A DNA stretch of 64,000 bases, taken from Emticicia sp965283955. Its GTDB lineage: Bacteria; Bacteroidota; Bacteroidia; Cytophagales; Spirosomataceae. Below are positions 52,354 through 61,045 of the stretch, one piece after another. The stretch covers positions 744,001 to 808,000 of the forward strand of contig CBDIQW010000001.1 of the NCBI GenBank assembly GCA_965283955.1, read 5' to 3'. The notes beneath the pieces are model-generated. The model was given only the letters and a program-made list of their open reading frames with translations. It ran no database searches and was not told where the DNA came from. Both the position numbers and the translations under genes were made by a program. The stretch's first letter is position 1. Every line of letters starts with the position of its first letter.

Positions 52354-52409
52354 GCAGGCAATGGTCTTTGCTTCTTTGTTCAACTGCTTTGTATATAAAA
52401 CCACCTTAG

Positions 52410-52446
52410 AGGTGATTCGGTCAATGGCTGAATCACCTTTGTTTTT
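52410..52446 (+). terminator. Terminator of the desaturase gene
   Basis: AGGTGATTC (52410-52418) and GAATCACCT (52430-52438) form a 9-bp stem followed by TTGTTTTTT. Confidence 0.85.
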
Positions 52447-52520
52447 TGGGTAGAAATGAACTTATTTTTTGTTTCCTATCATATTTTTAAACATTTTGCC
52501 GTTAGTGAATGCAACAACAT

Positions 52521-52552
52521 TTGCATTATTCAAGAAATAGGCATTACTTTTG
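52521..52552 (+). promoter_or_regulatory. Bacteroidota-type promoter for the peptide transporter
   Basis: TTG at 52521-52523, a 21-base spacer and TACTTTTG at 52545-52552, 45 bases before the ATG at 52598. Confidence 0.7.
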
Positions 52553-52597
52553 ACATACACTTTTTAAAATATTCTAACCAAATAAACTAAACCTTAC

Positions 52598-54046
52598 ATG
52601 CAAGAACGTAAATTCTTCGGACACCCAATGGGCCTTATGGTCTTATTCCTTACAGAAATGTGGGAACGCTTCTCTTATTATGGTATGCGTGCCATTCTGT
52701 TTTTATACTTAACCAAAGGAGCAAATGAAGGAGCTTTGGGACTTTCCGAAAAAACAGGCGGAGCAATCATGGGACTTTATATGGCATCAGTTTATTTACT
52801 CACTTTACCAGGTGGTTGGATTGCTGATAATATTTTAGGTCAGAAAAAAGCTATTTGGTACGGTGCATTGTGTATCATGGCAGGCGACTTAATTTTAGCG
52901 ATTCCAGGCTCTCCTGAAGTTTTCTTTCTGGGATTAGCAACTGTGGCCATTGGAACAGGTTTATTGAAAGCAAATATCAGTTCAATCGTTGGCGAACTAT
53001 ACCCCGAAGGCGGTGCAAGGCGTGATGCTGCGTTCTCAATTTTTTACCTCGGTATAAATCTCGGAGCATTTCTTGGGATGTTCGTTGTTGGATATTTAGG
53101 AGAAAAAGTTGGCTGGCATTATGGTTTTGGAGCAGCAGCATTTGCGATGCTTTTTGGAGTAATCAACTTTAAAGTAAACGGTAAGCACCTTGATGGAGTG
53201 GGCAATCCACCTACACAAAAATCGTCACTTACTTATTTATATGTAGTTATTGCGGCTCTTCTTCTTGTTGCTGTTTTACTAATATCAGGAATTTTAGATA
53301 GTGTTTCATTAGCTCAATACATGAAATATATAATTATTGCTATTACAATCTTTTATTTTGCCTACATCGGTTTCATAGATTCAACACTTACTGTTATTGA
53401 AAGAAAAAGAGTTGGTGTACTATTCATATTGTTTATCGGTATATCTATTTTCTGGTCAGGTTTTGAGCAAGCATCTACAACTCTAACAATTTTTGCTGAC
53501 CGCCATACAGAACGTAGTTTTTTGGGTATGGAATTACCCGCTTCTTGGCTACAAAATGCCAACTCGATGTTTATTCTTATTTTCTCTGCTCCGATGGGTG
53601 CTTTATGGATTTATTTAAATCGTAAAAACTTGAATCCGAGCGTGCCAATCAAATTTGGCTTAGGCTTAGTGCAAATGGGCTTAGGATTCTTTGTCATGTA
53701 TCTGGCAGCTCAAAGAGTACTTGATGGCTCAATGGCTGGTCTTGGCTGGCTTTTCTTTACTTATATGTTCCATACACTTGGTGAGCTTTGCATAAGTCCT
53801 GTTGGCTTGAGTTCATATACAAAACTTGCTCCTAAAAAATATTACAGTCAACTCATGGGCTTATGGTTTGTTGGAGCAGCTCTCGGCAATCTTATTGCAG
53901 GTTTGTTTGCAGGAAACTTTGACGAAAACAATGTAGCTGCCATGCCTGATTTATTTCATCAAGTATTTTTAATCGGAATGGTTTCTGGTTTAGTTTTAAT
54001 AATTTTATACAAACCAATAAAAAAATGGATGGGTGGCATCGAATAA
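52598..54046 (+). CDS. Proton-coupled peptide transporter, POT family
   Basis: 482 residues and about twelve to fourteen helices. Imports di- or tripeptides using the proton gradient. The E-x-x-E-R-F-x-Y-Y-G signature is present in the first helix (TEMWERFSYYGMRAILFLYL), and the second family block is GANISSIVGELYPEGGARRD-like (LKANISSIVGELYPEGGARR). The C-terminal half has FEQASTTLTIFADRHTER and CISPVGLSSYTKLAPKKYYS, typical of bacterial POT proteins. The gene has its own promoter and is intact. Confidence 0.95.
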   Translation: MQERKFFGHPMGLMVLFLTEMWERFSYYGMRAILFLYLTKGANEGALGLSEKTGGAIMGLYMASVYLLTLPGGWIADNILGQKKAIWYGALCIMAGDLILAIPGSPEVFFLGLATVAIGTGLLKANISSIVGELYPEGGARRDAAFSIFYLGINLGAFLGMFVVGYLGEKVGWHYGFGAAAFAMLFGVINFKVNGKHLDGVGNPPTQKSSLTYLYVVIAALLLVAVLLISGILDSVSLAQYMKYIIIAITIFYFAYIGFIDSTLTVIERKRVGVLFILFIGISIFWSGFEQASTTLTIFADRHTERSFLGMELPASWLQNANSMFILIFSAPMGALWIYLNRKNLNPSVPIKFGLGLVQMGLGFFVMYLAAQRVLDGSMAGLGWLFFTYMFHTLGELCISPVGLSSYTKLAPKKYYSQLMGLWFVGAALGNLIAGLFAGNFDENNVAAMPDLFHQVFLIGMVSGLVLIILYKPIKKWMGGIE

Positions 54047-54103
54047 AAACCTTTGCTATTTCCGATAAAAAACCTTTTTTTTGCTGAATAATACAAACCT
54101 CAC

Positions 54104-54136
54104 AAACCTTATAGGTTTTGTAAACCTATAAGGTTT
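54104..54136. repeat. Nested palindrome upstream of the PASTA gene
   Basis: AAACCTTATAGGTTT (54104-54118) and AAACCTATAAGGTTT (54122-54136) are perfect reverse complements with a 3-base centre. Each arm is itself AAACCT-(TAT or ATA)-AGGTTT, a near palindrome. The design equals that of 4431-4496 with a different sequence. It lies 58 bases after the transporter stop and 21 bases before the PASTA gene. Confidence 0.8.
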
Positions 54137-54156
54137 ACTTTTCAAACCCATAAAAA

Positions 54157-54948
54157 ATGGCAAAATTTAGTACGAGTTCAAAAACTGACATCTTTGTTCA
54201 TATTGGCATAATCATTGCCTTATTTTTAGTGTTTTTCTTTAGCTTTTTCTTTATTTATCTCCCGTGGAGTACCAATCATGGGCAGTCTATTACCGTTCCT
54301 GATTTGAAAGGTATGACTCTCGAAGAAATGGAAAAAGCCCTTGATGACCGTGATCTTGATTACGAAGTAAGCGACTGTACATTTGTGGCAGGAGCAAAAC
54401 CACTCTCGATTCTGACGCAATATCCAAAATCGGGTTCGAGTGTAAAAGAAGGACGCAAAATCTATTTGACAATCGTGACTGCAACTGCTCCGATGGTAAA
54501 ATTACCAGACGTGATTGGTCGCTCGGAGTCAAGTGCAAAAAATCAGTTATTATCGGCACAACTCGTGGCAGGAACAACCGAAATGATTCCAGCTTTAGAG
54601 GAAAATACTGTTCTCAAAATGAAGTTTAATGGACAGGAAGTAAAACCAGGCACACTCATACCGAAAGGCTCAACTGTTGTATTTGTGGTAGGTGATGGTC
54701 TCGGTGACCAAATGGTAGAAATACCAAACTTGGTGGGAATGGCAGCCGATGAAGCAGAAATATTGGTTTCGGGGCAAAACCTTGTTTTATCGAAGCGATA
54801 TGTTGGGGCAGTTGATGGCTATGCAGATGGTACAATTATAAAGCAAAGACCCGCCTCCGAAGGTAATAAAATTCATATTGGCGACGTTATTGATGTAGAA
54901 ATCGCTGGTGAGGCTCCGACTGAAGAACCAATCCAAAACAATAATTAA
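54157..54948 (+). CDS. Membrane-anchored PASTA-domain protein
   Basis: 263 residues. One membrane helix (about 14-36, VHIGIIIALFLVFFFSFFFI) is followed by three PASTA domains, starting at ITVPDLKGMTLEEMEKALDD (about 47), VKLPDVIGRSESSAKNQLLS (about 117) and VEIPNLVGMAADEAEILVSG (about 190). PASTA domains bind muropeptides or peptidoglycan precursors in Gram-positive kinases. This protein has no kinase domain, so it is a stand-alone periplasmic binding or scaffold protein, as usual in Bacteroidota. The next gene, a T9SS cargo, starts 21 bases later. Confidence 0.9.
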   Translation: MAKFSTSSKTDIFVHIGIIIALFLVFFFSFFFIYLPWSTNHGQSITVPDLKGMTLEEMEKALDDRDLDYEVSDCTFVAGAKPLSILTQYPKSGSSVKEGRKIYLTIVTATAPMVKLPDVIGRSESSAKNQLLSAQLVAGTTEMIPALEENTVLKMKFNGQEVKPGTLIPKGSTVVFVVGDGLGDQMVEIPNLVGMAADEAEILVSGQNLVLSKRYVGAVDGYADGTIIKQRPASEGNKIHIGDVIDVEIAGEAPTEEPIQNNN

Positions 54949-54969
54949 CGTGTTAAAGAATCATTTAAT

Positions 54970-56771
54970 ATGAACATATTTTTAAACAACAGACCTGTAA
55001 GTTTTTGCAGGTCTGTTATTTTATTAGTGCTTTTTTGCTCACAACTCTCTTACAGTCAATCCATTACACTACCATTCTTTGATGATTTCTCACTGAATAA
55101 AACCTCAATTCCTAATCCAAAACTTTGGAAAAATGGCGGTGTGAGTATCAATAATACTTTCCCAATTAACCAACCATCAGTCAATGTTGCCACTTTTGAT
55201 AGCCGAAATGCGGCAGGTATTCCCTATAATTTCTCAAATAAATTTGCTTATGGCAGCACCGATACACTGACTTCGGTTGCCATTGATTTATCAGGTCTTG
55301 TCGCAAAAGATTCGGTTTATCTAAGCTTTTACTGGGAAGCAAAAGGTTTGGGCGAATTACCCGATAGCGACGATTCACTCGTTGTTTCGTTTTTAAATAA
55401 TAAAAATCAATGGAAAACCATTTGGCGACAAGAGGGCATCAGCAAAGATGCTTTTACACAAAAGATTTTAGCGGTCAATCAAGCAGAATATTTACACAAA
55501 AACTTTCAGTTTCGTTTCGAGACTCGTGGCCGCCAGTCAGGAGCATTTGATATGTGGCACGTTGACTTTGTCTATCTCAACAAACAACGTCGCCTCAAAG
55601 ATATTTACACCCAAGATATTGCCTTACGAGGCTTCAAGAATAGTTATCTGAAAAGATATTCAGCCATGCCACTACGCCAATATTTGGTCAATCCATCGGC
55701 CGAAACCAATAGTAGTATGGAAGTTTTGGTAAGTGCTTTGCAACGAAATGCACGTTTGGTAAACTTTACTTGGACAGTAAGTGATACTGTTTCAAAAAGT
55801 ATTTTACTCAACGAAAGAGGTGGAAATGAGACAGTTACAACGCCAAATCCCTCCAATAAAAAGAATAATGTGCCTGTTTTTAGCACTTTCTCGCAAAAAC
55901 AAGCCGTTTTGAAGTTTACCCAAAAAATTGCATACGAAGGCTCAGGAACAACCATTGTTCCTGATTCAACCAATAATATCCCCGATGCTTTATTATTAAG
56001 CAATGACTCAGTCTCAGTTTACACCCCCCTACTCGACTACTACGCATACGATGATGGCACAGCCGAAACAGGTGCCGACACTGACCAAACCTTGGGAAAG
56101 GTAGCAGTGAAATTTGCATTAAACCGAGCCGATACAGTCAATGCAGTAAGATTTAATTTTACTCCTTATTTTAAAGATATTGCTGGGCAGTTTTTCTTAT
56201 TACAAATCACCGAAAGTGCCAATGGAAAACCTGCAAAAGTTCTGCATCAACAGTCAGTAAGAGTCAGATACCCTTCTGAAATTAATGGATTCGTTGAATA
56301 TCCACTTGATATGAATATTGCGGTTAAAGATACTTTTTTTGTATCTTGGACAAAAGTAAATGAAGATGTAATTGGTGTAGGAGTTGATAAAAATTCAGAC
56401 TTTGGGAGTAATATTTATTATAGTCTGGGCAATGAATGGATTCAAAATAAGTCCTTAAAGGCAGTTTGATGGTTCGCCCTGTGATGGGTTTTAAAGCAAA
56501 TAGTTCAGGACAAAATGGCTCACCTCTGGCAAGTGAAGTTCCGAATGATAAACAGTTTTTGGTGTATCCAAATCCTACTTCAGGAGTTTTACGTTGGAAT
56601 TTTGAAAACATTCAATCAATCAGTATTTTTGATGTTTCTGGAAAAGAGATCTTTCACAAAAAAACTGATAATCAAGAACTTAACATAGAAAACTTACCCG
56701 ATAATATTTATTATATCAATTTTTCAGATGGAAAAAAGAATTTTATTCGTAAGATTGTGGTTGTGCATTAA
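54970..56771 (+). pseudogene. T9SS cargo protein with type A C-terminal sorting domain, one frameshift
   Basis: About 600 residues when joined. A signal peptide (ILLVLFCSQLSYSQS) is followed by a jelly-roll-like lead (ITLPFFDDFSLNKTSIPNPK) and a beta-rich body. The C-terminus (about the last 75 residues) is a type A sorting domain: FLVYPNPTSGVLRWNFENIQ, then ISIFDVSGKEIF and the closing NFIRKIVVVH. This routes the protein through the type IX system to the cell surface. The break is at GG 56460-56461; GGG would read KSLKGSLMVRPVMGFKA. Function of the body is unknown. Confidence 0.85.
54988..55017 (+). other. Terminator-like hairpin inside signal-peptide codons
   Basis: AACAGACCTG (54988-54997) and CAGGTCTGTT (55008-55017) form a perfect 10-bp stem with a 10-base loop, followed by ATTTTATTA. 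It starts 18 bases into the reading frame that opens at 54970, so it is translated as NRPVSFCRSV inside the signal peptide. Confidence 0.75.
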
Positions 56772-56796
56772 GAGATAAAACAATAAAAATATAATC

Positions 56797-57144
56797 ATGG
56801 ACAAAAATTTTGACATAACAGTTGAACAACTAAAAGAATTAATCGAAGGAGAAAACCCAATTAACCTCTTTGATGTACGTGAAGAATACGAATACGAAGA
56901 TGATAATTTAGGAGCAAAACTCGTTCCTTTGGGCGAAATTCCAGATAGACTCGAAGAATTTGAAGCCTTTAAAGGACAAGATATCTATATTCACTGCCGC
57001 AGTGGGGCAAGAAGTGGAAAAGCAAAACAATTCTTGATTTCGCAAGGTTTTGAAAACGTACACAACGTTTTAGGTGGCATCATGGCCTACCGTGATATTG
57101 AAAGAATTGAAAACGGGGTCGCCCGTGCGATTGAGAATGAATAA
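56797..57144 (+). CDS. Rhodanese-like domain protein
   Basis: 115 residues, a single rhodanese domain. The active-site loop IYIHCRSGARSGKAKQFL has the sulfur-carrying cysteine (about residue 69), preceded by NLFDVREEYEYEDDN. Single-domain proteins of this type relay sulfur or act in cyanide or thiosulfate detoxification. No signal peptide, so cytoplasmic. It lies 25 bases after the T9SS cargo gene and 113 bases before nuoA; no special link is evident. Confidence 0.93.
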   Translation: MDKNFDITVEQLKELIEGENPINLFDVREEYEYEDDNLGAKLVPLGEIPDRLEEFEAFKGQDIYIHCRSGARSGKAKQFLISQGFENVHNVLGGIMAYRDIERIENGVARAIENE

Positions 57145-57257
57145 TTTTGAACTTAACAAGTTTAAAATGCTTTCACCAGCTAACATCAAATTGAAAATGT
57201 TTGTCAAAATTAATTCTCCATTATTCATTCTCAATTATCCATTTTTAATTAAATCAA

Positions 57258-57728
57258 ATGTTATCTGACTTTGGTATAATATTATTGGCAATCATTTTGG
57301 CGGCAGTTGGAGTGCTTGCTGTACTGGGTATTGCGTGGATGCTACGCCCCAACAAACCAAATGAAGAAAAACTAAGCACTTACGAATCAGGTGAAGACCC
57401 AATTGGTAATGCCAACGTGCAGTTTAATGTCAAATTTTATACAGTTGCTCTAATTTTTATTCTCTTTGATGTGGAATTAGTATTCTTATTTCCATGGGCT
57501 ACGGTTTTTGGTAATAAGCAATTCATTCAAGATACAAACGGAGTTTGGGGCTGGTTTACGCTGATCGAAATGGGCATTTTTATTATGGTTTTGGCTCTTG
57601 GATTGGCTTACGTTTGGGCAAAAGGCTACCTCGATTGGGTAAAACCCGAATATCGCACTCCGAAATTTAAGAGTAAAATTCCGATGGAAATGTATAATCA
57701 AGTTAACGAAAAATACGCTGATAAATAA
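57258..57728 (+). CDS. nuoA: NADH-quinone oxidoreductase subunit A
   Basis: Membrane subunit of respiratory complex I. 156 residues with three helices. The conserved acidic membrane segment (FYTVALIFILFDVELVFLFP) and the loop YESGEDPIGNANVQFNV are diagnostic. The C-terminus is extended by about 30 polar residues. nuoB follows after 88 bases, and nuoC and later genes do not follow, so the operon is short here. Confidence 0.95.
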   Translation: MLSDFGIILLAIILAAVGVLAVLGIAWMLRPNKPNEEKLSTYESGEDPIGNANVQFNVKFYTVALIFILFDVELVFLFPWATVFGNKQFIQDTNGVWGWFTLIEMGIFIMVLALGLAYVWAKGYLDWVKPEYRTPKFKSKIPMEMYNQVNEKYADK

Positions 57729-57816
57729 AAGTCCACAGTCGATGGTCAATATCGGACCGCCAATACGGTCAACAGTAGGATTTTTTTATTACATTTATCT
57801 TTTAGCTACAAATTGA

Positions 57817-58341
57817 ATGGATTTTACAACCCTCGAAAAAGAGGCACATATAAAAACAGGAGAAAGTGAAGTAATTCTGACCTCACTCGACGAGCTAACC
57901 AATTGGGCAAGAGCAAATTCGCTTTGGCCGATGGGTTTTGGTTTGGCTTGTTGTGCCATCGAAATGATGGCAACTTATGCTTCATCGTATGACCTTGAAC
58001 GTTTCGGCGTATTTCCTCGAAACTCACCTCGCCAGTCAGATGTAATCATCATTTCGGGAACAGTTACCTTCAAAATGGCCGACCGTATTCGTCGATTATA
58101 CGAACAAATGCCCGAACCACGATACGTGATTTCGATGGGAAGTTGCTCAAATTGCGGCGGACCGTATTGGGAACACGGCTATCACGTAGTGAAAGGCGTT
58201 GACCGAATTATACCTGTCGATGTTTACGTGCCAGGTTGTCCACCTCGTCCAGAAGCACTGATTGGTGGTATTTTGAAATTACAAGAAAAAATAAAGACTC
58301 AAAGCCTTTCTGAACTTCAGAAAAGAAAATTAAAGAATTGA
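57817..58341 (+). CDS. nuoB: NADH-quinone oxidoreductase subunit B
   Basis: Carries the last iron-sulfur cluster (N2) of complex I next to the quinone site. 174 residues. Cluster ligands are in GLACCAIEMM, GSCSNCGG and VPGCPPRPEAL. The C-terminus is standard. After its stop a terminator at 58364 ends the unit. The other complex I genes are expected elsewhere in the genome. Confidence 0.96.
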   Translation: MDFTTLEKEAHIKTGESEVILTSLDELTNWARANSLWPMGFGLACCAIEMMATYASSYDLERFGVFPRNSPRQSDVIIISGTVTFKMADRIRRLYEQMPEPRYVISMGSCSNCGGPYWEHGYHVVKGVDRIIPVDVYVPGCPPRPEALIGGILKLQEKIKTQSLSELQKRKLKN

Positions 58342-58363
58342 TTTTTAAGTATTTATACAGCCG

Positions 58364-58400
58364 AAAAAAGTGATAAACCGATAAAGTTTATCACTTTTTT
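58364..58400 (+). terminator. Terminator of the nuoAB unit
   Basis: 15-bp perfect stem (58364-58378 with 58386-58400) with a T-rich right arm, 22 bases after the nuoB stop. Confidence 0.85.
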
Positions 58401-58508
58401 TATACCAAATTGCTAATAATCTGTTAATCCATGATTCAGACAAAAGAAAAAACAAGCAAAAATTATTATATTGCGAAACATTTAATATATACTAAAAACT
58501 TGCAATTC

Positions 58509-59660
58509 ATGAGAACCTTCCTAAAATACTTTGTTTTAGCATCGGTTATTTTTACAATTTCATGCTCAAAAAGTGGTACAAAAGCTCTTGAAAAAGGCAA
58601 TTACTACGAAGCAGTTTTACAATCAGTAGAAAAACTTAAAAAAGATAGTGATAACAGTAAAGCTCTCGAAGTTTTACCGACCGCCTATCGAAATGCACAA
58701 GAAGAATTTACAAGAGATATTACTCGTGTCAGAAATGCTAATCAGCAATTTCGCTGGGAAACTATCTTGGAGTATTATAACAAGCTCAATAAAATGCAAG
58801 AAAGTATTGAGCGTTGCACGGCTTGCCGCCGCATTGTGAGTCCACAAACTTATTTTAAAGAAACCGAAGAAGCCCGTGAAAATGCCGCAGCCGAACGTTA
58901 CGTTTTAGGGAATGACATACTGAACAGAAATAACTTGAGCAAACTCGATGCTCGTGCCGCCTACGACCACTTCGAGAAAATCACTATTTTTGCCCCAAAT
59001 TACAAAGATGCCCGCAACAGATTGGAAGAAGCCCTTAATTTAGGTTCGGTTCATGTTGTGGTTGAACAACCAAAAATTAATTCTCGTTTGTATCAATACA
59101 GTAACGACTATTTTCAAGATAAAGTAGAAGAGTTTTTACGTACAAATCGCCGAATTAATAAATTTATCCGATTCTACGCACCCGAAGAAGCTAAAACTGT
59201 CAAACTAAAACCCGACCACGTTGTTCGCCTCGAAATCATTGATTTTGTAGTAGGAGAAACAAATATTGCAACTGACCGCCAAAACGTAACAAGTAAGGAC
59301 AGTGTAAAAACAGGCGAAGCTACTGTTAATGGCAAAAAAGTACCCGTTTATGGCAAAGTAAATGCCACAATAATCAAGTCTCGCAAAGCTGTTCGTTCGA
59401 GAGGTATTCTTTCAATGGAAATATTTGATTATCAGACCAATAAGACACTTACTCGTGAAGAAATCCCTGGTGAATATACATGGGTAAACGAATGGGCAAG
59501 TTTCAATGGCGACGAAAGAGCCTTGACAAGCACCGAACTCAACATGACCCGTAATCGTGAACAATTACCACCACCTCCGCAACAATTATTTATTGAATTT
59601 ACCAAACCAATCTACGACCAAGTAACATCAAGAATCAGACGTTTTTATGATAAGTATTAA
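58509..59660 (+). CDS. Lipoprotein with helical repeats, function unknown
   Basis: 383 residues from the ATG at 58509 (MRTFLKYFVLASVIFTISCS); an in-frame ATG at 58431 would add 26 residues ahead of the signal peptide and is less likely. The lipobox ends at Cys (about 19). The first 180 residues are helical with TPR-like character (ALEKGNYYEAVLQSVEKLKK, AYDHFEKITIFAPNYKDARN), and the C-terminal half is mixed alpha/beta (PEEAKTVKLKPDHVVRLEII). Not recognised as a named family. It is followed by a terminator. Confidence 0.75.
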   Translation: MRTFLKYFVLASVIFTISCSKSGTKALEKGNYYEAVLQSVEKLKKDSDNSKALEVLPTAYRNAQEEFTRDITRVRNANQQFRWETILEYYNKLNKMQESIERCTACRRIVSPQTYFKETEEARENAAAERYVLGNDILNRNNLSKLDARAAYDHFEKITIFAPNYKDARNRLEEALNLGSVHVVVEQPKINSRLYQYSNDYFQDKVEEFLRTNRRINKFIRFYAPEEAKTVKLKPDHVVRLEIIDFVVGETNIATDRQNVTSKDSVKTGEATVNGKKVPVYGKVNATIIKSRKAVRSRGILSMEIFDYQTNKTLTREEIPGEYTWVNEWASFNGDERALTSTELNMTRNREQLPPPPQQLFIEFTKPIYDQVTSRIRRFYDKY

Positions 59661-59683
59661 ATAAAATTTGGTGTTTGGAAAGT

Positions 59684-59716
59684 AACGAAGGCATCGCTTA
59701 AAACGATGCCTTCGTT
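59684..59716 (+). terminator. Terminator hairpin
   Basis: 13-bp perfect stem, AACGAAGGCATCG (59684-59696) with CGATGCCTTCGTT (59704-59716). Confidence 0.75.
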
Positions 59717-59832
59717 GGTCATAACAAAATATATTTTGTATAAAGCCACAAAGAATCTAAAATTTTATTCTTAAATTTACCTTATAGTAAAATATACCAT
59801 TTGTTTTTATTCAACTCTTAATACGTACAAAA

Positions 59833-60919
59833 ATGTTTAACAGACGAGACGCTCTCAAATCAATCGTTGTTGGTGGAGCTGCCAGCATTTTTTCACCAAA
59901 TACATTACTTGCAAGTACTGCACCAAAGAAAGAAAAATTGGGCATTGCCTTAGTAGGTTTGGGCTATTATAGTACTGATTTGCTTGCTCCTGCTCTCCAA
60001 ACTACCGAAAAGTGTTATTTGGCAGGAATAGTGACAGGCACTCCCGAAAAAGCGGAAAAATGGAAACAGAAATATAATATTCCAGATAAAAACATCTATA
60101 ATTACCAGAACTTTGACTCGATAGCTAACAACCCGGATATTGATGTGGTTTATGTGGTTTTACCACCTTCGATGCACAAAGAATATACGATCAGAGCCGC
60201 TAAAGCAGGAAAGCACGTTTTCTGTGAAAAGCCAATAGCACGCCTCGGTCAATGATTGTATGGCTATGATAAAAGCTTGTAAAGATAACAAAGTAAACTT
60301 AGCTATTGGGTATCGCTGCCAACACGACCCCAATACGCAAGAATTTATGCGAATAACTAAAGAAAAACTCTACGGAAAAGTCAGAATGGTTGCCTGCGGA
60401 ACAGGATATTTTGATAATCGCACTACCCACTGGAAGCAAAATAAAGCTCTTGGTGGCGGTGTAATGGGTGATATGGGAGTTTATGCACTTCAAGGTGCAA
60501 GGCTCGCTACGGGCGAAGAACCAATTGCTGTAACGGCACAAGCAAGCACTACTCGACCAGAAATTTATAAAGAAGTGGAAGAAACCATGATGTTTCAACT
60601 ACAATTCCCGAGCGGTGCGTTGGCAGCTTGCCACACAAGTTTTGGTATTCAGATGAATTATTTGCAAGTAAATTACGAAAGAGGCTGGCTCAGAATGGAT
60701 TCACTCTCAAATTATTCGGGTAATAAAGGAAGCCATAGCAAAGGAATTATTGATTTTCCACTCAAAAGTCAACAAGCCAAACAACTTGATGAAGACTGCA
60801 TGGCTCTAATGAACTCAACTCAATTAATTGCCCCAGGCGAAGAAGGTCTGCGTGATATAAAAGTGGTTGAAGCCATCTATAAAGCAGCACAGAATGGAGG
60901 AACGGTGAAGATTGGCTAA
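59833..60919 (+). pseudogene. Tat-exported Gfo/Idh/MocA-family oxidoreductase, one frameshift
   Basis: About 362 residues when joined. The N-terminus NRRDALKSIVVGGAASIF is a twin-arginine signal, so the enzyme acts in the periplasm carrying its NAD(P), like Zymomonas glucose-fructose oxidoreductase. The nucleotide-binding fold starts at LGIALVGLGYYSTDLLAPAL. The family motif EKP (HVFCEKPIAR) holds the catalytic Lys. The second part continues AIGYRCQHDPNTQEFMRI. The break is at CC 60243-60244; with one C the frame reads CEKPIARSVNDCMAMIKACK. Sugar is the likely substrate; which one is unknown. Confidence 0.88.
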
Positions 60920-61043
60920 AATGACGAATTACGAGTGACGAATTACGAGTGATGAATTACGAATAAAATTTTATAATTATCAGCAACAACTGCTATATCC
61001 AATTAAAAAAAATCGTAATTCGTCACTCTAAAATCGTCATTTT
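60918..61043. repeat. Tandem 14-base repeat with inverted copy between convergent genes
   Basis: Three 14-base units, GACGAATTACGAGT twice then GATGAATTACGAAT (60923-60964). On the right the reverse complements reappear: GAGTGACGAATTACGA (60933-60948) pairs perfectly over 16 bases with 61013-61028, and AAAATGACGA (60918-60927) with 61034-61043. The whole can fold as a long interrupted hairpin between stops at 60919 and 61046. Confidence 0.75.
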
Positions 61044-61045
61044 CT

